From Portulaca oleracea (lineage: Eukaryota > Streptophyta > Magnoliopsida > Caryophyllales > Portulacaceae), in the NCBI GenBank assembly GCA_029582165.1, contig CM055876.1, positions 14,817,001 through 14,881,000 on the forward strand: a stretch of DNA of 64,000 nt. Reading direction: 5' to 3'. Both the position numbers and the translations under genes were made by a program. The notes below the pieces were generated by a model, which saw only the letters and a program-made list of their open reading frames with translations, did no database searches and was not told where the DNA came from. Below are positions 1 through 11,640 of the stretch, piece after piece (the stretch's first letter is position 1; each line of letters starts with the position of its first letter).

Positions 1-216
1 TCTAAACAATACGCACATTGAGCAAGAAAAACATGTAATCTATCGAAATAATTGCAGAACAATTCATGCTCTAACTGAGGGAAATGCAAAGAAGACATCC
101 TTTTCAATTTTAATCTTTTTTTATTTTCTTTTTAAAATTTTTAGAAACCTAAGCAAAAATCTTCAAGCAAGCTTTAACGTCGGAAAGCAACAACTCCCCG
201 GCAACGGCGCCAAAAT
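1..216 (-). mobile_element. Ty3/gypsy-type retrotransposon, 5' internal edge (runs off window)
   Basis: The element reads on the minus strand: its 5' LTR lies to the right (217-2853), and a primer binding site complementary to the tRNA-Asp 3' end sits at 195-212. Only about 200 bases of untranslated leader are inside the window, with no ORF. The tRNA-Asp primer and the LTR end with a CCCTGTGGAT-like motif are typical of the Athila/Tat side of Ty3/gypsy. The lineage is inferred, because no pol is visible. Confidence 0.7.
195..212 (-). other. Primer binding site, tRNA-Asp type
   Basis: The plus strand reads TCCCCGGCAACGGCGCCA, which equals the 3' end of plant tRNA-Asp(GUC) including CCA. The minus strand is therefore the complementary primer site. 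It lies 4 bases inside the LTR end at 217. Confidence 0.85.
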
Positions 217-320
217 TGTCGTCGTACTTTTGGGAGTACGGTTGTCATATCCACAGGGAGTTGTTTTCTAGGCAATCAAAGCTTACTCAAGTGTTTCAGG
301 TTAGGTAAATAAACCAGGAA

Positions 321-342
321 TGGTGGTGGTGGTGGTGGTGGT
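321..342. repeat. (TGG)n microsatellite
   Basis: About seven TGG units in a row lie inside the LTR. Confidence 0.9.
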
Positions 343-1046
343 GATCAAGATAAAGATTACGAAAATAATTAAAGAAGATCAGGCAGTAAAATTGATATTC
401 AACAACTAATAAGTCTAAATAGCCTAATCTACCAATTCCAAGCAATTAATTAAGAGGGGTCGATTGCAACATATTAAACATCTGAGGGTCAGTGACTCGC
501 TTAACTATTCTAACTACCTACTCTCATAGAGTTAGCCTAATTAAACTATAGAATTAACGACCTAAACCTTGTCAGAATTCAACACTCTCGTGCCTAAACC
601 CTAACCATTTTCTCTGCCTACACTAGCAAATCAATCTCACCTCTCAGCATAAATCAATTGCCTAAGAAATACAGATAAACACTCTCTCAAGCATTTCATC
701 GAACACGTTGTGGACTTGTGGGCAAAGAGAATACCTCACATTACAAGCATGAATTTGGTAGGTTAAGCCTAAACAAATTAATTCATCGTCATATACATCA
801 AGCATATCCCAAACTACACTAAATTAACAACAAATTAACATACTACAACAATTAAAAAGGAACGAAAACAAACAAGAAATTAAATAAACACAAATGTAAA
901 GAGCGTGAGAAAGAAAATTTAGTCTTAAATTGAAATCGAAGAACGAACTTGATGAATTTTGCAAATTATAATCGAATCTAATAATTGAGAAAGGAGAAAT
1001 TGAAACTAGAGGGGGTTAAAGAGGAAACCTCCCCCCAAAACCTAGA

Positions 1047-2424
1047 TGTTCGGTCTCGTTCCGAGCCGAATTTTATTCCTTTATAGGGTGTTTGTGTTTA
1101 TTTTAGCCCTTTGTATATATTAGATATAGTGATTTGGTGTTTTGTAGGAAAATAAGGAGTTAGAAGAAGTTTGGGCTTAATTGAAGGTTTTTAGGGAATC
1201 CCGAGCGATTTCCCGAGTCAAACCAAGCCAACTCGAGCCAAGAACAAAGTCAACCCGAGCCAAGAGCCAAGGCGAAACCGAAGCCGGAAATTCCATGTCA
1301 AGATTGGCGCAAAACAGGGGAATGGTACAGACTCAAAGGTTTGAAATACGTGTGTCTTCACTCTTTGGGTCATAACTCCTACGTTACAACTTCAATTGCT
1401 ATGAAATTTTAGGAGCTTAAAGTACACACCGAGAGCTTTCCATCGATATCTTACGGGTCTAAACCAGAGTTCAAATGAAGAAGTTATGTGCGTTTGAAGT
1501 CGGCAGGGAAAAGCTGCCCAGAAAAGTGACTCGCCCGAGTCATCTGTTGACTCGCCCGAGTCAGGCTTCTGGGGCAACAAAGACATAGGCCAAGGAAGCG
1601 GGACATAACACTGACTCGCCTGAGTCACTTATTGACTCGCCCGAGTCACCCGAAGTTCTGCGGAAATCTGCGAAGCTGAAGCGCGTTTTGCTGAGTTAGT
1701 TTTAGGGTTTTGGGTTTCGTTCTCCTTCTTCTATAAATACCCAATGTAATTCAGACCTAAAAATAATAGGTAGCCTAGGTAGTTTAGGAGTAGAATTAGA
1801 TTAGATTTAATTGCTTTCTTTAATTGTTCTTCAAGTTTTCTTCATTGTTCTTCAAGCTTTCTTCAAGTTTTCTTGCAATTGTTATTAAATTCTTCTTTCA
1901 AGCATTCTTATTGAAGATTTACAAGATTTCTCTCTCTCTCTCTCTATTCTCCATTGATGTTGATTTCAAAGCTTTCTAGGGTTAGCCACATCAAATCCAC
2001 TTTTAGTAGGGAAGAGGGTCAAGGAATTCCAATTCTACTTATTAGTGAGAATTTGGGGGATCCTTGGTAATCCAATCCACAATTTCTTATTTGTTCGGGG
2101 GAAATTGCAAAGGTAGATTGAAGATTAGAAGTTTAGATCATCAAAGGTATAATCTCTTGTGCCTAATTTCATTATTAGCTTTATTGCTTTCTATTACATT
2201 GCTCTTTATTGTTTTCTTATTTCTTGTTCTTAATTGCTTTCATCTTTTATTGCTTCCTTGATTATTATCATGTCTAGGTTAGTTTATTGCTTAATTTACA
2301 TAATTTATAGCTTTCCGCACTGAGAAAAACCCCAATGCAAACCGGCTACCTCAATCAAGCCTAACACCCATCCCTGTGGACCGACAACCCTAATTTATAA
2401 AACCACAAAAATTACAACCGAACA
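1047..2424 (+). repeat. Solo LTR, TGTTCGGT family
   Basis: The LTR runs from TGTTCGGTCTCGTTCCGAGC to CAACCGAACA, with 8-base terminal inverted repeats (TGTTCGGT/ACCGAACA). A perfect 5-base target duplication CTAGA flanks it (1042-1046 and 2425-2429). It contains repeated GACTCGCCCGAGTC palindromes (about 1528-1648) and a TATA box at 1731. There is no internal region or primer site, so it is a solo LTR. It shares both ends with the LTRs at 3550-5398/8990-10830 and 24317-25831. It is nested in an older LTR. Confidence 0.88.
1731..1740 (+). promoter_or_regulatory. LTR TATA box
   Basis: CTATAAATAC lies in the middle of the solo LTR on its sense strand, where a retrotransposon promoter is expected. 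Function is inferred. Confidence 0.6.
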
Positions 2425-2853
2425 CTAGAGGAGAACTAGAATGAGGAATGAATGTTCTAATGAAAAAAACTCTATTTATTTTAATTTAAATAGCTAAAAA
2501 TACCAAAGCAGATATGGACAGGTCGTGCCAAGTCTAGCACAACCTGTGCTAGGCTCTTTTTTCCTTTCTTTTCTTCAACGCAACATGTGTCATCGCCTGT
2601 GCATGTTTGGCTTGGCTTCTTTCTTTATTCTTCATCAACTTCTATTGCTTCCCGCACTTTTCCATAATATTCGAAAAGCATGTATTTTGCATCATAAAAG
2701 GCGAGATTACCTAAAAACAGATCAATTCACACACTTTAGTCACTAATGAGCAAAGTAAATAAAATTAGATATCAAATCTAGGTAAAAGGGCCTTAGAAAG
2801 TGAAAATTAGCAAAGAAAAGAAAGCTAGAACTCCGTAAAATTATGGTTTATCA

Positions 2854-3549
2854 CTCTGCCTCCTCTTTTAATTTCTTCTTCCATACATTTCCCCAATGCC
2901 ACTACTACTGCTTCTCCTCCTCAGCCTAGCTACTTCTCAAAAATTTCAACCTTTTGGGTGTTCGGGAAGGGGAGGATTCCCCATTGTTGCTTAAAGAAGG
3001 CCAAAATGTGTTCAAGTTTTATGCTAGTGGGAGGAGATAGTGTCAAGGTTTGTTGGCAACCATGGAGTTTGATATCGAGGATTTACAACACAATTGTGCC
3101 TTGCAAGGATATATAATTTTTGAGGTGTATATGAATGATGAGTTTGGGGAAGAGACCTCTGGTTTGAGAAGCGTCGCCATTGATGGAGTTGGGGCTCCTC
3201 ATTTGATCCTAAATCAGCAGCTCAATCGTGATTCAGACATAAAAATAACAACAACAATCGATAGGAGGAAATGGGGGGAAAAGGAAAAAGGGGCGTCACA
3301 TTAAATTTGAGGGAATGCCCTCAAACTCATTTTCATCCCAAAAATCGAAGTGGGAAGTTGAGGGTTTAGGAGAGGGAGAGGAGGGAAATGTCTGAGATTG
3401 AGTTTTGGGGGGTTTGTGGTGAGTTTGGGAATCGGATTGAACTCATCTCCATCCGAGAACTCATCTTCTCGAACCAGAGGTCTCAAATGATGATCTCCAA
3501 TGGTGGAGCTCGAGGAAGCCATTGACGGACAATAGAGGAAGAAGAAGAA
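2854..3549. other. Short non-repeat stretch between two LTR elements
   Basis: This is the host or older-repeat DNA between the LTR ending at 2853 and the element starting at 3550. An open frame of 84 codons (3050-3304, plus) matches nothing I recognise and has no supporting context. I see no convincing gene here. Confidence 0.4.
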
Positions 3550-5398
3550 TGTTCGGTTGCGTAAATTGCGGTTTCAAGTAAGGGATGTCGGTCTCAGGGA
3601 TGGGTGTTAGGCTTGATTTGGGAAATTGGTTTGTGTTTGGGGTTTTTCTCAAGTGCTGAAAGCGATAAATTATGTAAAGGAAAACAATGAAACTAACCTA
3701 AACATGAAATTAAGAAAGCAATGAAATCAAATAAAGTAAGAAATTATACCTTCAATGAACTAACTTCTTCACTAATCTTCAATCTACTTGGATTTCTCCC
3801 GAACAAATAAGAAATCGTGAATCGGATTACAAAGAATCCTCAAATCCCCACTTGAGAGTGGAATTTGTTACCCTCAGCCCTCCTCCTCACTAAAAGTGGA
3901 TTGTTTTGTGGCTAATCTACAAAGACTTTAACAAAAACCTAAACAAAGACCTAGTAAAACTACTGATAACATCCCAAACCCTAAAACAAACCCTAAAGAC
4001 TAACATAACCTTAAGATAATGAAACCTAATTCTAACCCTAATCTGAATAAGAGACTAAAACAGAACAAAAAGGGAAACAACAACTAACCCTAAAACTAAA
4101 CGAAGCCAAAACCAAACCCTAATACTACTAGAAACCTAACCTAATGAAAACCTAATAAACTAACCCTACGACTGCTACTGCCTGAAAGCAAGAAAAGAAA
4201 GAAGAAAATAGAGACAGAAAGACGAGACAGAAATAAGAAGAGACGAGAAACAGAAACATCACCCACCTCCCTACTGCCCATCGATCGAACAGAGGAAGGA
4301 AAGGAAATGGAAAAACTGAGAAAGAGATACGACTGGAGATAGAGAAAGAGAAGAAAATCGAGCAACTAAAAACAGAACATATTCCAGACGAATCAAATCG
4401 AACAAAAACGCATCAAATGCCAATTCATTACCAATTCTAGAGCACAAAACTTCAAATCAATTACATTCAAACCAAATCAAATCCAGAATCAAACAGAACA
4501 AAATTTGAAACCAATCAAAACCCAGAATCAGTAATACAAAACAGAAATTCAAGCATGAATGAAAATACGAATTAAACAAAATCTAAACTAATTCTAAACC
4601 TAAAAACGAACCCTAGAAAAGCTCCCCTCTTCGAATAGCTCCTTCGTCCCTTTTATAGTCGAATCCCAGCTTCTCCTTTCAATCCGAGCCCTCGATCTTC
4701 TTCTAGATGGATGGTGGAGATGCGTTGATGGTGGAGTCGAGTATCATCGAATGGTACTTCTTCGGTTACCCCAACTGAATCTGCACAACGAGAATGGGAG
4801 AAATTGAAGTGAGTGATTCGCGAGAAAATGAGAGTTTGAGAAGAAGAGATGAGATAAAGAAGATGATGATGAGAGAAGAAGTTAAGATGGTGGGGCGTTT
4901 TTGGTCTGCCTGCGCAAAGAAAACAGAGAGGAGAGTGAGTGAGGGAGATAGGGACGAAGAGTTGGGGGAAATGAAGGAAATAGATTAGGGTTTAGGGGTT
5001 TTAATCGGCTGTGTCAAGGAGAGGAACGAGGCGGGTAGTTGGGTTAGGGTTTGGGTATAAGGGTTGTTGGGTAGGCGGGTAAACGGGTGTGGAGGTTGGG
5101 CTTTGGGTGAGCCTGGGATGGTTTAGGAATATGGGCCGAATTAGATGGAAATAGGAAGGAGGGAAATGGGGAAGTTGGGCTTGAATTGAGAATTAGATTT
5201 AGGTTTTGATTTTTATTTCTAATATTTTTCTTTTGTTTTATATTTAGCAATAATAATAACTATAAATAATAAACTAATATAAAATCTAATAAAAATGCAA
5301 AATGAATAAAAGTATAATAAAACTACTAAAATAATTATTAAAGACAAGCAAAAATACCCTATAAAAGAGAAGAATTCGGCTCGGAACTAGACTGAACA
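3550..5398 (-). repeat. 3' LTR of the pol-less element
   Basis: It is 1849 bases long, from TGTTCGGTTGCG to GACTGAACA on the plus strand, and nearly identical to 8990-10830. On the minus strand the start is TGTTCAGTCTAG, slightly mutated relative to the partner (TGTTCGGTCTCG). It carries many telomere-like CCCTAAA/ACCCTAA words, probably by chance in this A/C-rich strand. Confidence 0.9.
4648..4658 (-). promoter_or_regulatory. LTR TATA box (3' LTR copy)
   Basis: The minus strand reads CTATAAAAGGG. The same motif lies at the matching place in the other LTR (10086-10096). Confidence 0.6.
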
Positions 5399-7478
5399 AC
5401 ACTCCAACACAAGGGTTTGCTCGCCCCGAGCAAACTAAAAACAAAGAAAAAAAACTAAAAAAAGAAACTGAAAACCCTAACTCACTTTCGCAGGAATCGC
5501 GGATGCATTTAGCGCATGCATCAAGCCCTTTAAACCCCCCGGCAGCCCGGGTGGACGAGGTAGGTCCCGTGAGGGTTTATAGCAACTATACCCACAAAAG
5601 CCCGAGAAAAGAAAAAGGGGAAAGAAAAAGAAGTGAAAACCGAAGAACGAAACAAAACAAAAGCAAAGAAAATATTCTCGTCCCCAATCATGCACCTAGT
5701 TCCCCAACCCGCCTCAACAATCAATTGGAATAAGGAAGTATAAACAAATCAAGACACGAAGGTTGGAAAACTGCCAATCTTTGAGATTTTGAACCAAAAC
5801 ACTTCCTGATGAGCAAAACACCTCGTGCATATGTGCAAGTGGGCTCTAGTCGGTCCTTCCTATCCTAAACGAGACAATCAGAGTTGTTCTCATGCTCAAG
5901 CTCGGGATTATCTATCCTACTTCACTCTTGGTTTTTCTTTCAACCTCTCTTTTCTTTCTTTTTCTTACTTCGCTCTTTTCTTTCTTTTTCTTTCCTTTTC
6001 TTGCTTTTTCTTGCTCTTTTTTACCATTCTTTTGCTCAACTCTTTTTTTTCTTTGTCCTTGCCTCGCTCTTTTCAAAACTTACGCTCTTTTCTTTCCACT
6101 CAATCCATTTTGTGTCTTTTAGAGCATTTGTGTCGGGTTTTGCGGGATTTAAGCACCGGCCTTCGCAAAGGGTTACCCTCCCTGCTGGGTTTCTCCATAC
6201 GTGAGTCATTGCACTTAAGGGGCATAGGGTGCCGATCCACCCAAACCAACCCATGACGGTAGGCCCGACAATAATTATTTAATGCATTAATTAAGAGTTT
6301 AAGCAATTGAACAACTAAAACCGTCTAACTTAGGTAAGAATTCACAATTTAAGCGTGTAAGATTTGAGGAATCCGCTTTCTCATTCCATGTAGAGGTCTA
6401 ATAGAAATAAGTCATGGCAAAAATCCTTCCTAAGGCCTATCATTATTCATACCGTCCGCTTCTAATTGATTGAATTAACCGATTAGACAACTATCTACAC
6501 AACTGTGAACGGAAACATCTTCAAAAAGAAAAGGAAACTTTTGGGTTTTTCACAACGTTTCTCCCCTCTTTTTTTTTCTTTCACACAAACATTTTTCAAA
6601 CTTTTAGACACAAATAAGGAAAAAAAAACAAGAGACTCAAAAAAAACTAGGTGATCCACCCATGACAAATGGAAAATAGCACCCCCCACTCCAACACAAG
6701 AAATCACAATGTCTCCATCATGAAAAGGGTGTCACAAGTAAGGTAGAAAACCAAGAAAAACATATATAAACAAAACACTTATCACATAAAAAGTGGTGGC
6801 GACCCGAGCCCACACGGCTCCAAAGACCAAAATATTCCCAACAATCACACTCAAGGGGTTCGCCACCAAAAGGAGAAATCAAGCATGCAACATGGATCAA
6901 TGATATATTAACATAAAGAGAGTGGAAAGAGGTTACCTCGAAGTCTTCAATCAAGCGTATTCAATCCACGATCCAAAGAACATCACACATAGGTTAGAAA
7001 TAAACAAGATAAGCATACTATGTGTGATGGTTCACATGCAAGATCAAAAAGAAAAACAAACTACACAAGACACTAAGGACTAATGAACTAAAAAAAAATA
7101 AAATAAAATAAAACATTTACAAAACGATTCTCACTCTTTTTTTTTCTTTTCTTAGACTCTAAAACCGGAATGCATACTATCCTCCCACTCCCACAAAAAG
7201 AGGTTGTCGTGTCCTCAAAGGAAACAGAAGTAGGTAAGCAAGCACCCCAAAATAAAAGAAAAAGAAACAAACAAAAATAAAATAAAAGAAGAAAAGAAAG
7301 ACCAACTCACTAATTATACAAGAAGGGTGAGGAAGGATATTATCTGGAAGGCTTCTTATCAAGAAATTCACTCCTTCTCACCTCAAGATATCGGGCACCA
7401 TGTCAAACCATTCAACGCCCGGAGTAACAAGTCATGCATCCTTGAATGCATCTCAGAGTGGTGGTGGTAAGAGCACAC
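5399..7478. other. Non-coding internal region of the pol-less element
   Basis: About 2 kb lie between the element's ORF and its 3' LTR. The region has strong strand asymmetry: the plus strand is T/C-rich at 5930-6070 and A-rich at 6500-7300. The frames that stay open there are low-complexity. No pol domain is recognisable in any frame. Confidence 0.6.
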
Positions 7479-8675
7479 TCACAAAATCACATCAACAAAC
7501 ATTAGTGCTCTTAACAGTTTATCGAATGCCTTAGAAAAGTCAAAGAAATGATGAAATACAGGAATGTACACAACTTTTCTAGGCACGGTGAAATGAGACA
7601 TGACAAATGGATCCTCCCATTGACTCGTAAATGGAGATTGGGTATACAAATCAACGGAAGGAGGCAATACAACACATTCCTTAACCTCTTCATGCAACGA
7701 CTTGGATGCAAACAACGACTCATAAAGCATATCACCATCAAAAATATCATTGTCACAAACCAAGTTCAAACACTTAGGATCAATCCCCATTGACTCAAGC
7801 TCATTATCACAAGATTCCACATCAATGGATGCACATGAAAGGGTAGCTAATACCTCACTAATGCAATGATTCTCAATGAAAGTGAATAAATCGGTTTCAA
7901 GCACACATTCAATCACAAAAGATTCAATTTCACTCTCAACAAAATCATGCTCAATTACATCACAAGCATCACGACATTCAAATAACTCACCGTTTTCTTC
8001 ACATACAAGCATGGACAAAGGTGTGGACAATGGTTCATCATCAAGCATATTGTCATCAAGTTCTTCATCATCACACATAGAATCAACAATTTCCTCATGC
8101 TCACTAGGTGGGGCTAGAGCTAAGGAATCACTAATCCTCCTTACAAAACTATATCCATTATAGTAGTCATCATCATAATCATAATCATACACAAAAGAAT
8201 CATTATGCATTTCAGGACTCAAAGACGATGAATGGTCTTTTTCAACATTCGAATCAATCATTTGTGAAGGAGTTTCTACCCTATGATTCATCTCATGGAC
8301 AAATTCACGCAGACACTCAGTCATTTTCACACATGATTCTTTCGCTTCCGCAACGATAGCTTTCAAACAAGAATCAACACTATGGTACGGTGAATCACAG
8401 ATTGAGCACAAAGGACGAGACTCATCATCGGCACATTGGGAAAAATCATAACAGTTTTCCACATAACGTTTCTCATAGTGCAATTGAGCATGAAGAGCAC
8501 ACGGATTACCAAAACAAGAACCCGATGAATAAAAAGTCTCCCCAAATTGGCGAGTATCCGTGTACAACCAATCGAATAATTCCCAAGCCCGATACTCATT
8601 TTCAACATTGAAATCAAAATAATTCAGAAGAGAACGGGTCTCGAAGTTCAATCCCTCATTAGTAACAACTAACAC
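7479..8675 (-). CDS. Retroelement ORF, 398 residues, with zinc knuckle and acidic tail
   Basis: One uninterrupted frame lies in the otherwise non-coding interior of the LTR element, starting about 300 bases after the primer site, where gag would begin. Around residues 90-105 it has a CCHC-type knuckle (CX2CX4HX4C, read as CSICDSPYHSVDSC), as in retroviral nucleocapsid domains. The middle is very acidic, with D/Y-rich runs at about 175-225, and the C-terminal half is rich in Cys, Glu and Asp. I see no protease motif (DTG/DSG) and no RT. It may be a diverged gag that packages the RNA, or a lineage-specific accessory protein. The frame is open over 1.2 kb even though the flanking LTRs differ by 2-3%, which suggests it was under selection until recently. 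The role is inferred. Confidence 0.65.
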   Translation of the reverse strand: MLVVTNEGLNFETRSLLNYFDFNVENEYRAWELFDWLYTDTRQFGETFYSSGSCFGNPCALHAQLHYEKRYVENCYDFSQCADDESRPLCSICDSPYHSVDSCLKAIVAEAKESCVKMTECLREFVHEMNHRVETPSQMIDSNVEKDHSSSLSPEMHNDSFVYDYDYDDDYYNGYSFVRRISDSLALAPPSEHEEIVDSMCDDEELDDNMLDDEPLSTPLSMLVCEENGELFECRDACDVIEHDFVESEIESFVIECVLETDLFTFIENHCISEVLATLSCASIDVESCDNELESMGIDPKCLNLVCDNDIFDGDMLYESLFASKSLHEEVKECVVLPPSVDLYTQSPFTSQWEDPFVMSHFTVPRKVVYIPVFHHFFDFSKAFDKLLRALMFVDVIL

Positions 8676-8970
8676 TTACCAATTAGAATAAATATAACCA
8701 TGAGGGGTCCAATAAGCAAGATAATCATTTAATCTATCACGATAATCACAAAATAATTCTTGCTCATTTTGAGGGAAGCTAAAACATGCCATCTCTTTTT
8801 TCTATTTTTCTTTTTCTATTTTTTGTCCATATATCTATTTTTTTTTCTTCTCTTTTTTTTATTTTTTTTTTCGATATTCAACTTTTTGTGCTACATTTTT
8901 CTAGCATAATCAAGTAAGCAATTAAACTATTTACATACAAACCAATCACCTAATCTACCAAATAACGCCA

Positions 8971-8988
8971 TCCCCGGCAACGGCGCCA
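8971..8988 (-). other. Primer binding site, tRNA-Asp type
   Basis: The plus strand reads TCCCCGGCAACGGCGCCA, a perfect match to the tRNA-Asp 3' end. It is one base from the LTR that starts at 8990. Confidence 0.88.
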
Positions 8989-8989
8989 T

Positions 8990-10830
8990 TGTTCGGTTGC
9001 GTAAATGGCGGTTTTAAGTAAGGGATGTCGGTCTCAGGGATGGGTGTTAGGCTTGATTTGGGAAATTGGTTTGTGTTTGGGGTTTTTCTCAAGTGCTGAA
9101 AGCGATAAATTATGTAAAGGAAAACAATGAAACTAACCTAAACATGAAATTAAGAAAGCAATGAAATCAAATAAAGTAAGAAATTATACCTTCGATGAAC
9201 TAACTTCTTCACTAATCTTCAATCTACTTGGATTTCTCCCGAACAAACAAGAAATCGTGAATCGGATTACTAAGAATCCTCAAATCCCCACTTGAGAGTG
9301 GAATTTGTGACCCTCAGCCCTCCTCCTCACTAAAAGTGGATTGTTTTGTGGCTAATCTACAAAGACTTTAACAAAAACCTAAACAAAGACCTAGTAAAAC
9401 TACTGATAACATCCCAAACCCTAAAACAAACCCTAAAGACTAACAGAACCTTAAGATAATGAAACCTAATTCTAACCCTAATCTGAATAAGAGACTAAAA
9501 CAGAACAAAAAGGGAAACAACAACTAACCCTAAAACTAAACGAAGCCAAAACCAAACCCTAATACTAATAGAAACCTAACCTAATGAAAACCTAATAAAC
9601 TAACCCTACGACTGCTACTGCCTAAAAGCAAGAAAAGAAAGAAGAAAATAGAGATAGAGAGACGAGACAGAAATAAGAAGAGACGAGAAACAGAAACATC
9701 ACCCACCTCCCTACTGCCCATCGATCGAACAGAGGAAGGAAAGGAAATGGAAAAACCGAGAAAGAGATACGAGTGGAGACAGAGAAAGAGAAGAAAATCG
9801 AGCAACTAAAAACAGAACAGATTCCAGACGAATCAAATCGAACAAAAACGCATCAAATGCCAATTCATTACCAATTCCAGAGCACAAAACTTCAAATCGA
9901 TTACATTCAAACCAAATCAAATCCAGAATCAAACAGAACAAAATTTGAAACCAATCAAAACCGTAATCGATGAATACAAAGCAAATTCAAGCATGAATGA
10001 AAATACGAATTAAACAAAATCTAAACTAATTCTAAACCAAAAAACGAACCCTAGAAAAGCTCCCCTCTTCGAATAGCTCCTTCGTCCCTTTTATAGTCGA
10101 ATCCCAGCTTCTCCTTTCAATCCGAGCCCTCGATCTTCTTCTAGATGGATGGTGGAGATGCGTTGATGGTGGAGTCGAGTATCATCGAATGGTACTTCTT
10201 CGGTTACCCCAACTGAATCTGCACAACGAGAATGGGAGAAATTGAAGTGAGAGATTCGCGAGAAAATGAGAGTTTGAGAAGAAGAGATGAGATAAAGAAG
10301 ATGATGATGAGAGAAGAAGTTAAGATGGTGGGGCGTTTTTGGTCTGTCTGCGCAAAGAAAACAGAGAGGAGAGTGAGTGAGGGAGACATGGACGAAGAGT
10401 TGGGGGAAATGAAGGAAATAGATTTGGGGGTTTTAATCGGCTGTGTCAAGGAGAGGAACAGGGCGGGTAGTTGGGTTAGGGTTTGGGTATAAGGGTTGTT
10501 GGGTAGGCGGGTAAACGGGTTTGGAGGTTGGGCTTTGGGTGAGTCTGGGCTGGTTTAGGAATATGGGCCGAATTAGATGGAAATAGGAAGGAGGGAAATG
10601 GGGATGTTGGGCTTGAATTGAGAATTAGATTTAGGTTTTGATTTTTATTTCTAATATTTATATTTTGTTTTATATTTAGCAATAATAATAACTATAAATA
10701 ATAAACTAATATAAAATCTAATAAAAATGCAAAATGAATAAGAGCATAATAAAACTACTAAAATAATTATTAAAGACAAGCAAAAATACCGTATAAAAGA
10801 GAAGAATTCGGCTCGGAACGAGACCGAACA
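8990..10830 (-). repeat. 5' LTR of the pol-less element
   Basis: It is 1841 bases long. On the minus strand it runs TGTTCGGTCTCGTTCCGAGC to CGCAACCGAACA. It pairs with 3550-5398, has a TATA box at 10086-10096, and is followed by the duplicated target AAGAA. Confidence 0.9.
10086..10096 (-). promoter_or_regulatory. LTR TATA box (5' LTR copy)
   Basis: CTATAAAAGGG on the minus strand of the 5' LTR is the likely promoter for the element transcript. Confidence 0.6.
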
Positions 10831-10835
10831 AAGAA

Positions 10836-11204
10836 TTGTTAAGGAGAGAGAAGGGGGTTTATGTTTGACAAGTCAAAGCTGACATGACAAATAAAAAGAG
10901 CTCAGTCACACCTTCTCCGCCGCCACATCATCCGCCGCGGAGTTAAGTTCAACTTAACTCGGTGGCGTACTATTTAGTCTACTATGGTGCAAAAGTTCAT
11001 ATTATTTAGAACCAAATCTAAAGTTCATATTATTTAATCTACTATGGCCAAAAGTTCATATTACTAGAATCCAATTTCCCTCATAAAAAATAGTCTATAT
11101 CTGTATATAATTTTGTTTAAATAGTTCGTTTTCATTTTTAAAAGATCTTTGTATAAAAAAAAAGAAAAAAAATCAAGAGATAGTTGAATCTCTCACAATT
11201 ATAA
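10836..11204. other. Intergenic, no gene seen
   Basis: AT-rich sequence with a short direct repeat (AAAGTTCATATTATTTA at about 10990-11060). A small GC-rich patch at about 10915-10970 (CCGCCGCC, CCGCGGAGTT) contains an AAGTT/AACTT inverted pair. No coding signal. Confidence 0.5.
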
Positions 11205-11640
11205 CACTACAAGATAAATGGCAACTGACAAAATGACAACTATGATCGTTATTAACGGTCGCAAGAAACGTTTAACGGTCGCTGCTGGACACGCGCAATT
11301 GTTAACAGTGACTGTTAATATCGGTCGCTCGTTAATGGCCACCAATCGGGTCGTGCGACCGTTAAATTAACGGTCGCTAATTACAATTGTTACTTTAGTG
11401 ACCGTTACTTTAACGATAGCAATGTAATGGTAACAAACCTTGTGACCGCCAATTTAGCGGTCGCTATTTAACAGCCGCGATTTAAAAAAATAAAAAAAGC
11501 AGCCTAGCTACCATTAAATTAATGGTTGCTTCTTAATAGTCGCAGGATTTTTTTTAAAATAATCAGGAATTTCGAAAAAAAAAACACAGTAGCGACCGTT
11601 GACTTAACAATCACTGGTAACGGAAATTGTAAAAACAAGG
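11205..11640 (+). mobile_element. CACTA (En/Spm) transposon end with subterminal repeats
   Basis: It begins CACTACAAGA, the canonical CACTA terminal sequence. The next 400 bases are dense in both orientations of a short motif (AACGGTCGC/GCGACCGTTA), as in En/Spm subterminal transposase-binding regions. I found no matching TCTTGTAGTG end to the right, so this is one end of a truncated or disrupted element. No transposase is recognisable. Confidence 0.65.

Larger units (their letters stand above)
217..2853 (-). repeat. 5' LTR of gypsy-type element, split by a nested solo LTR
   Basis: On the minus strand the LTR begins TGATAAACCATAATTTTACG at 2853 and ends CGACGACA at 217, next to the tRNA-Asp primer site. 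Removing the nested solo LTR (1047-2424) and one 5-base duplication leaves about 1254 bases. It holds no ORF. The TGATAAACC start and the CTCCCTGTGGATA motif near the end are typical of plant gypsy LTRs of this class. The partner LTR is outside the window, so the outer target duplication cannot be tested. Confidence 0.65.
3550..10830 (-). mobile_element. Complete pol-less LTR retrotransposon (LARD-like), TGTTCGG family
   Basis: Two long LTRs (3550-5398 and 8990-10830) flank a 3.6 kb internal region. A perfect 5-base target duplication AAGAA lies at 3545-3549 and 10831-10835. The tRNA-Asp primer site (8971-8988) adjoins the right LTR, so the element reads on the minus strand. The only substantial ORF is the 398-residue frame at 7479-8675. 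I see no protease, reverse transcriptase, RNase H or integrase motif, so the element must be mobilised by another one. By eye the LTRs differ at roughly 2-3% of positions, which suggests a fairly recent insertion. Such elements are usually called large retrotransposon derivatives. Confidence 0.9.

Noticed and set aside
195..212. Possible tRNA-Asp gene from the matching 3' end.
   Set aside because: Only the last 18 bases match, next to an LTR end. It is a primer binding site, as is the copy at 8971-8988.
3050..3304. 84-codon frame as a host gene.
   Set aside because: No recognisable domain, no splice context and location between two retroelements.
4020..4160. Telomere-like CCCTAAA repeats.
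   Set aside because: The words are scattered, not tandem, and occur in both LTR copies of the element.
5825..6256. Open frame of 143 codons rich in Phe, Leu and Ser.
   Set aside because: It is translation of a T/C-rich tract in the retroelement interior; overlapping frames on both strands are also open.
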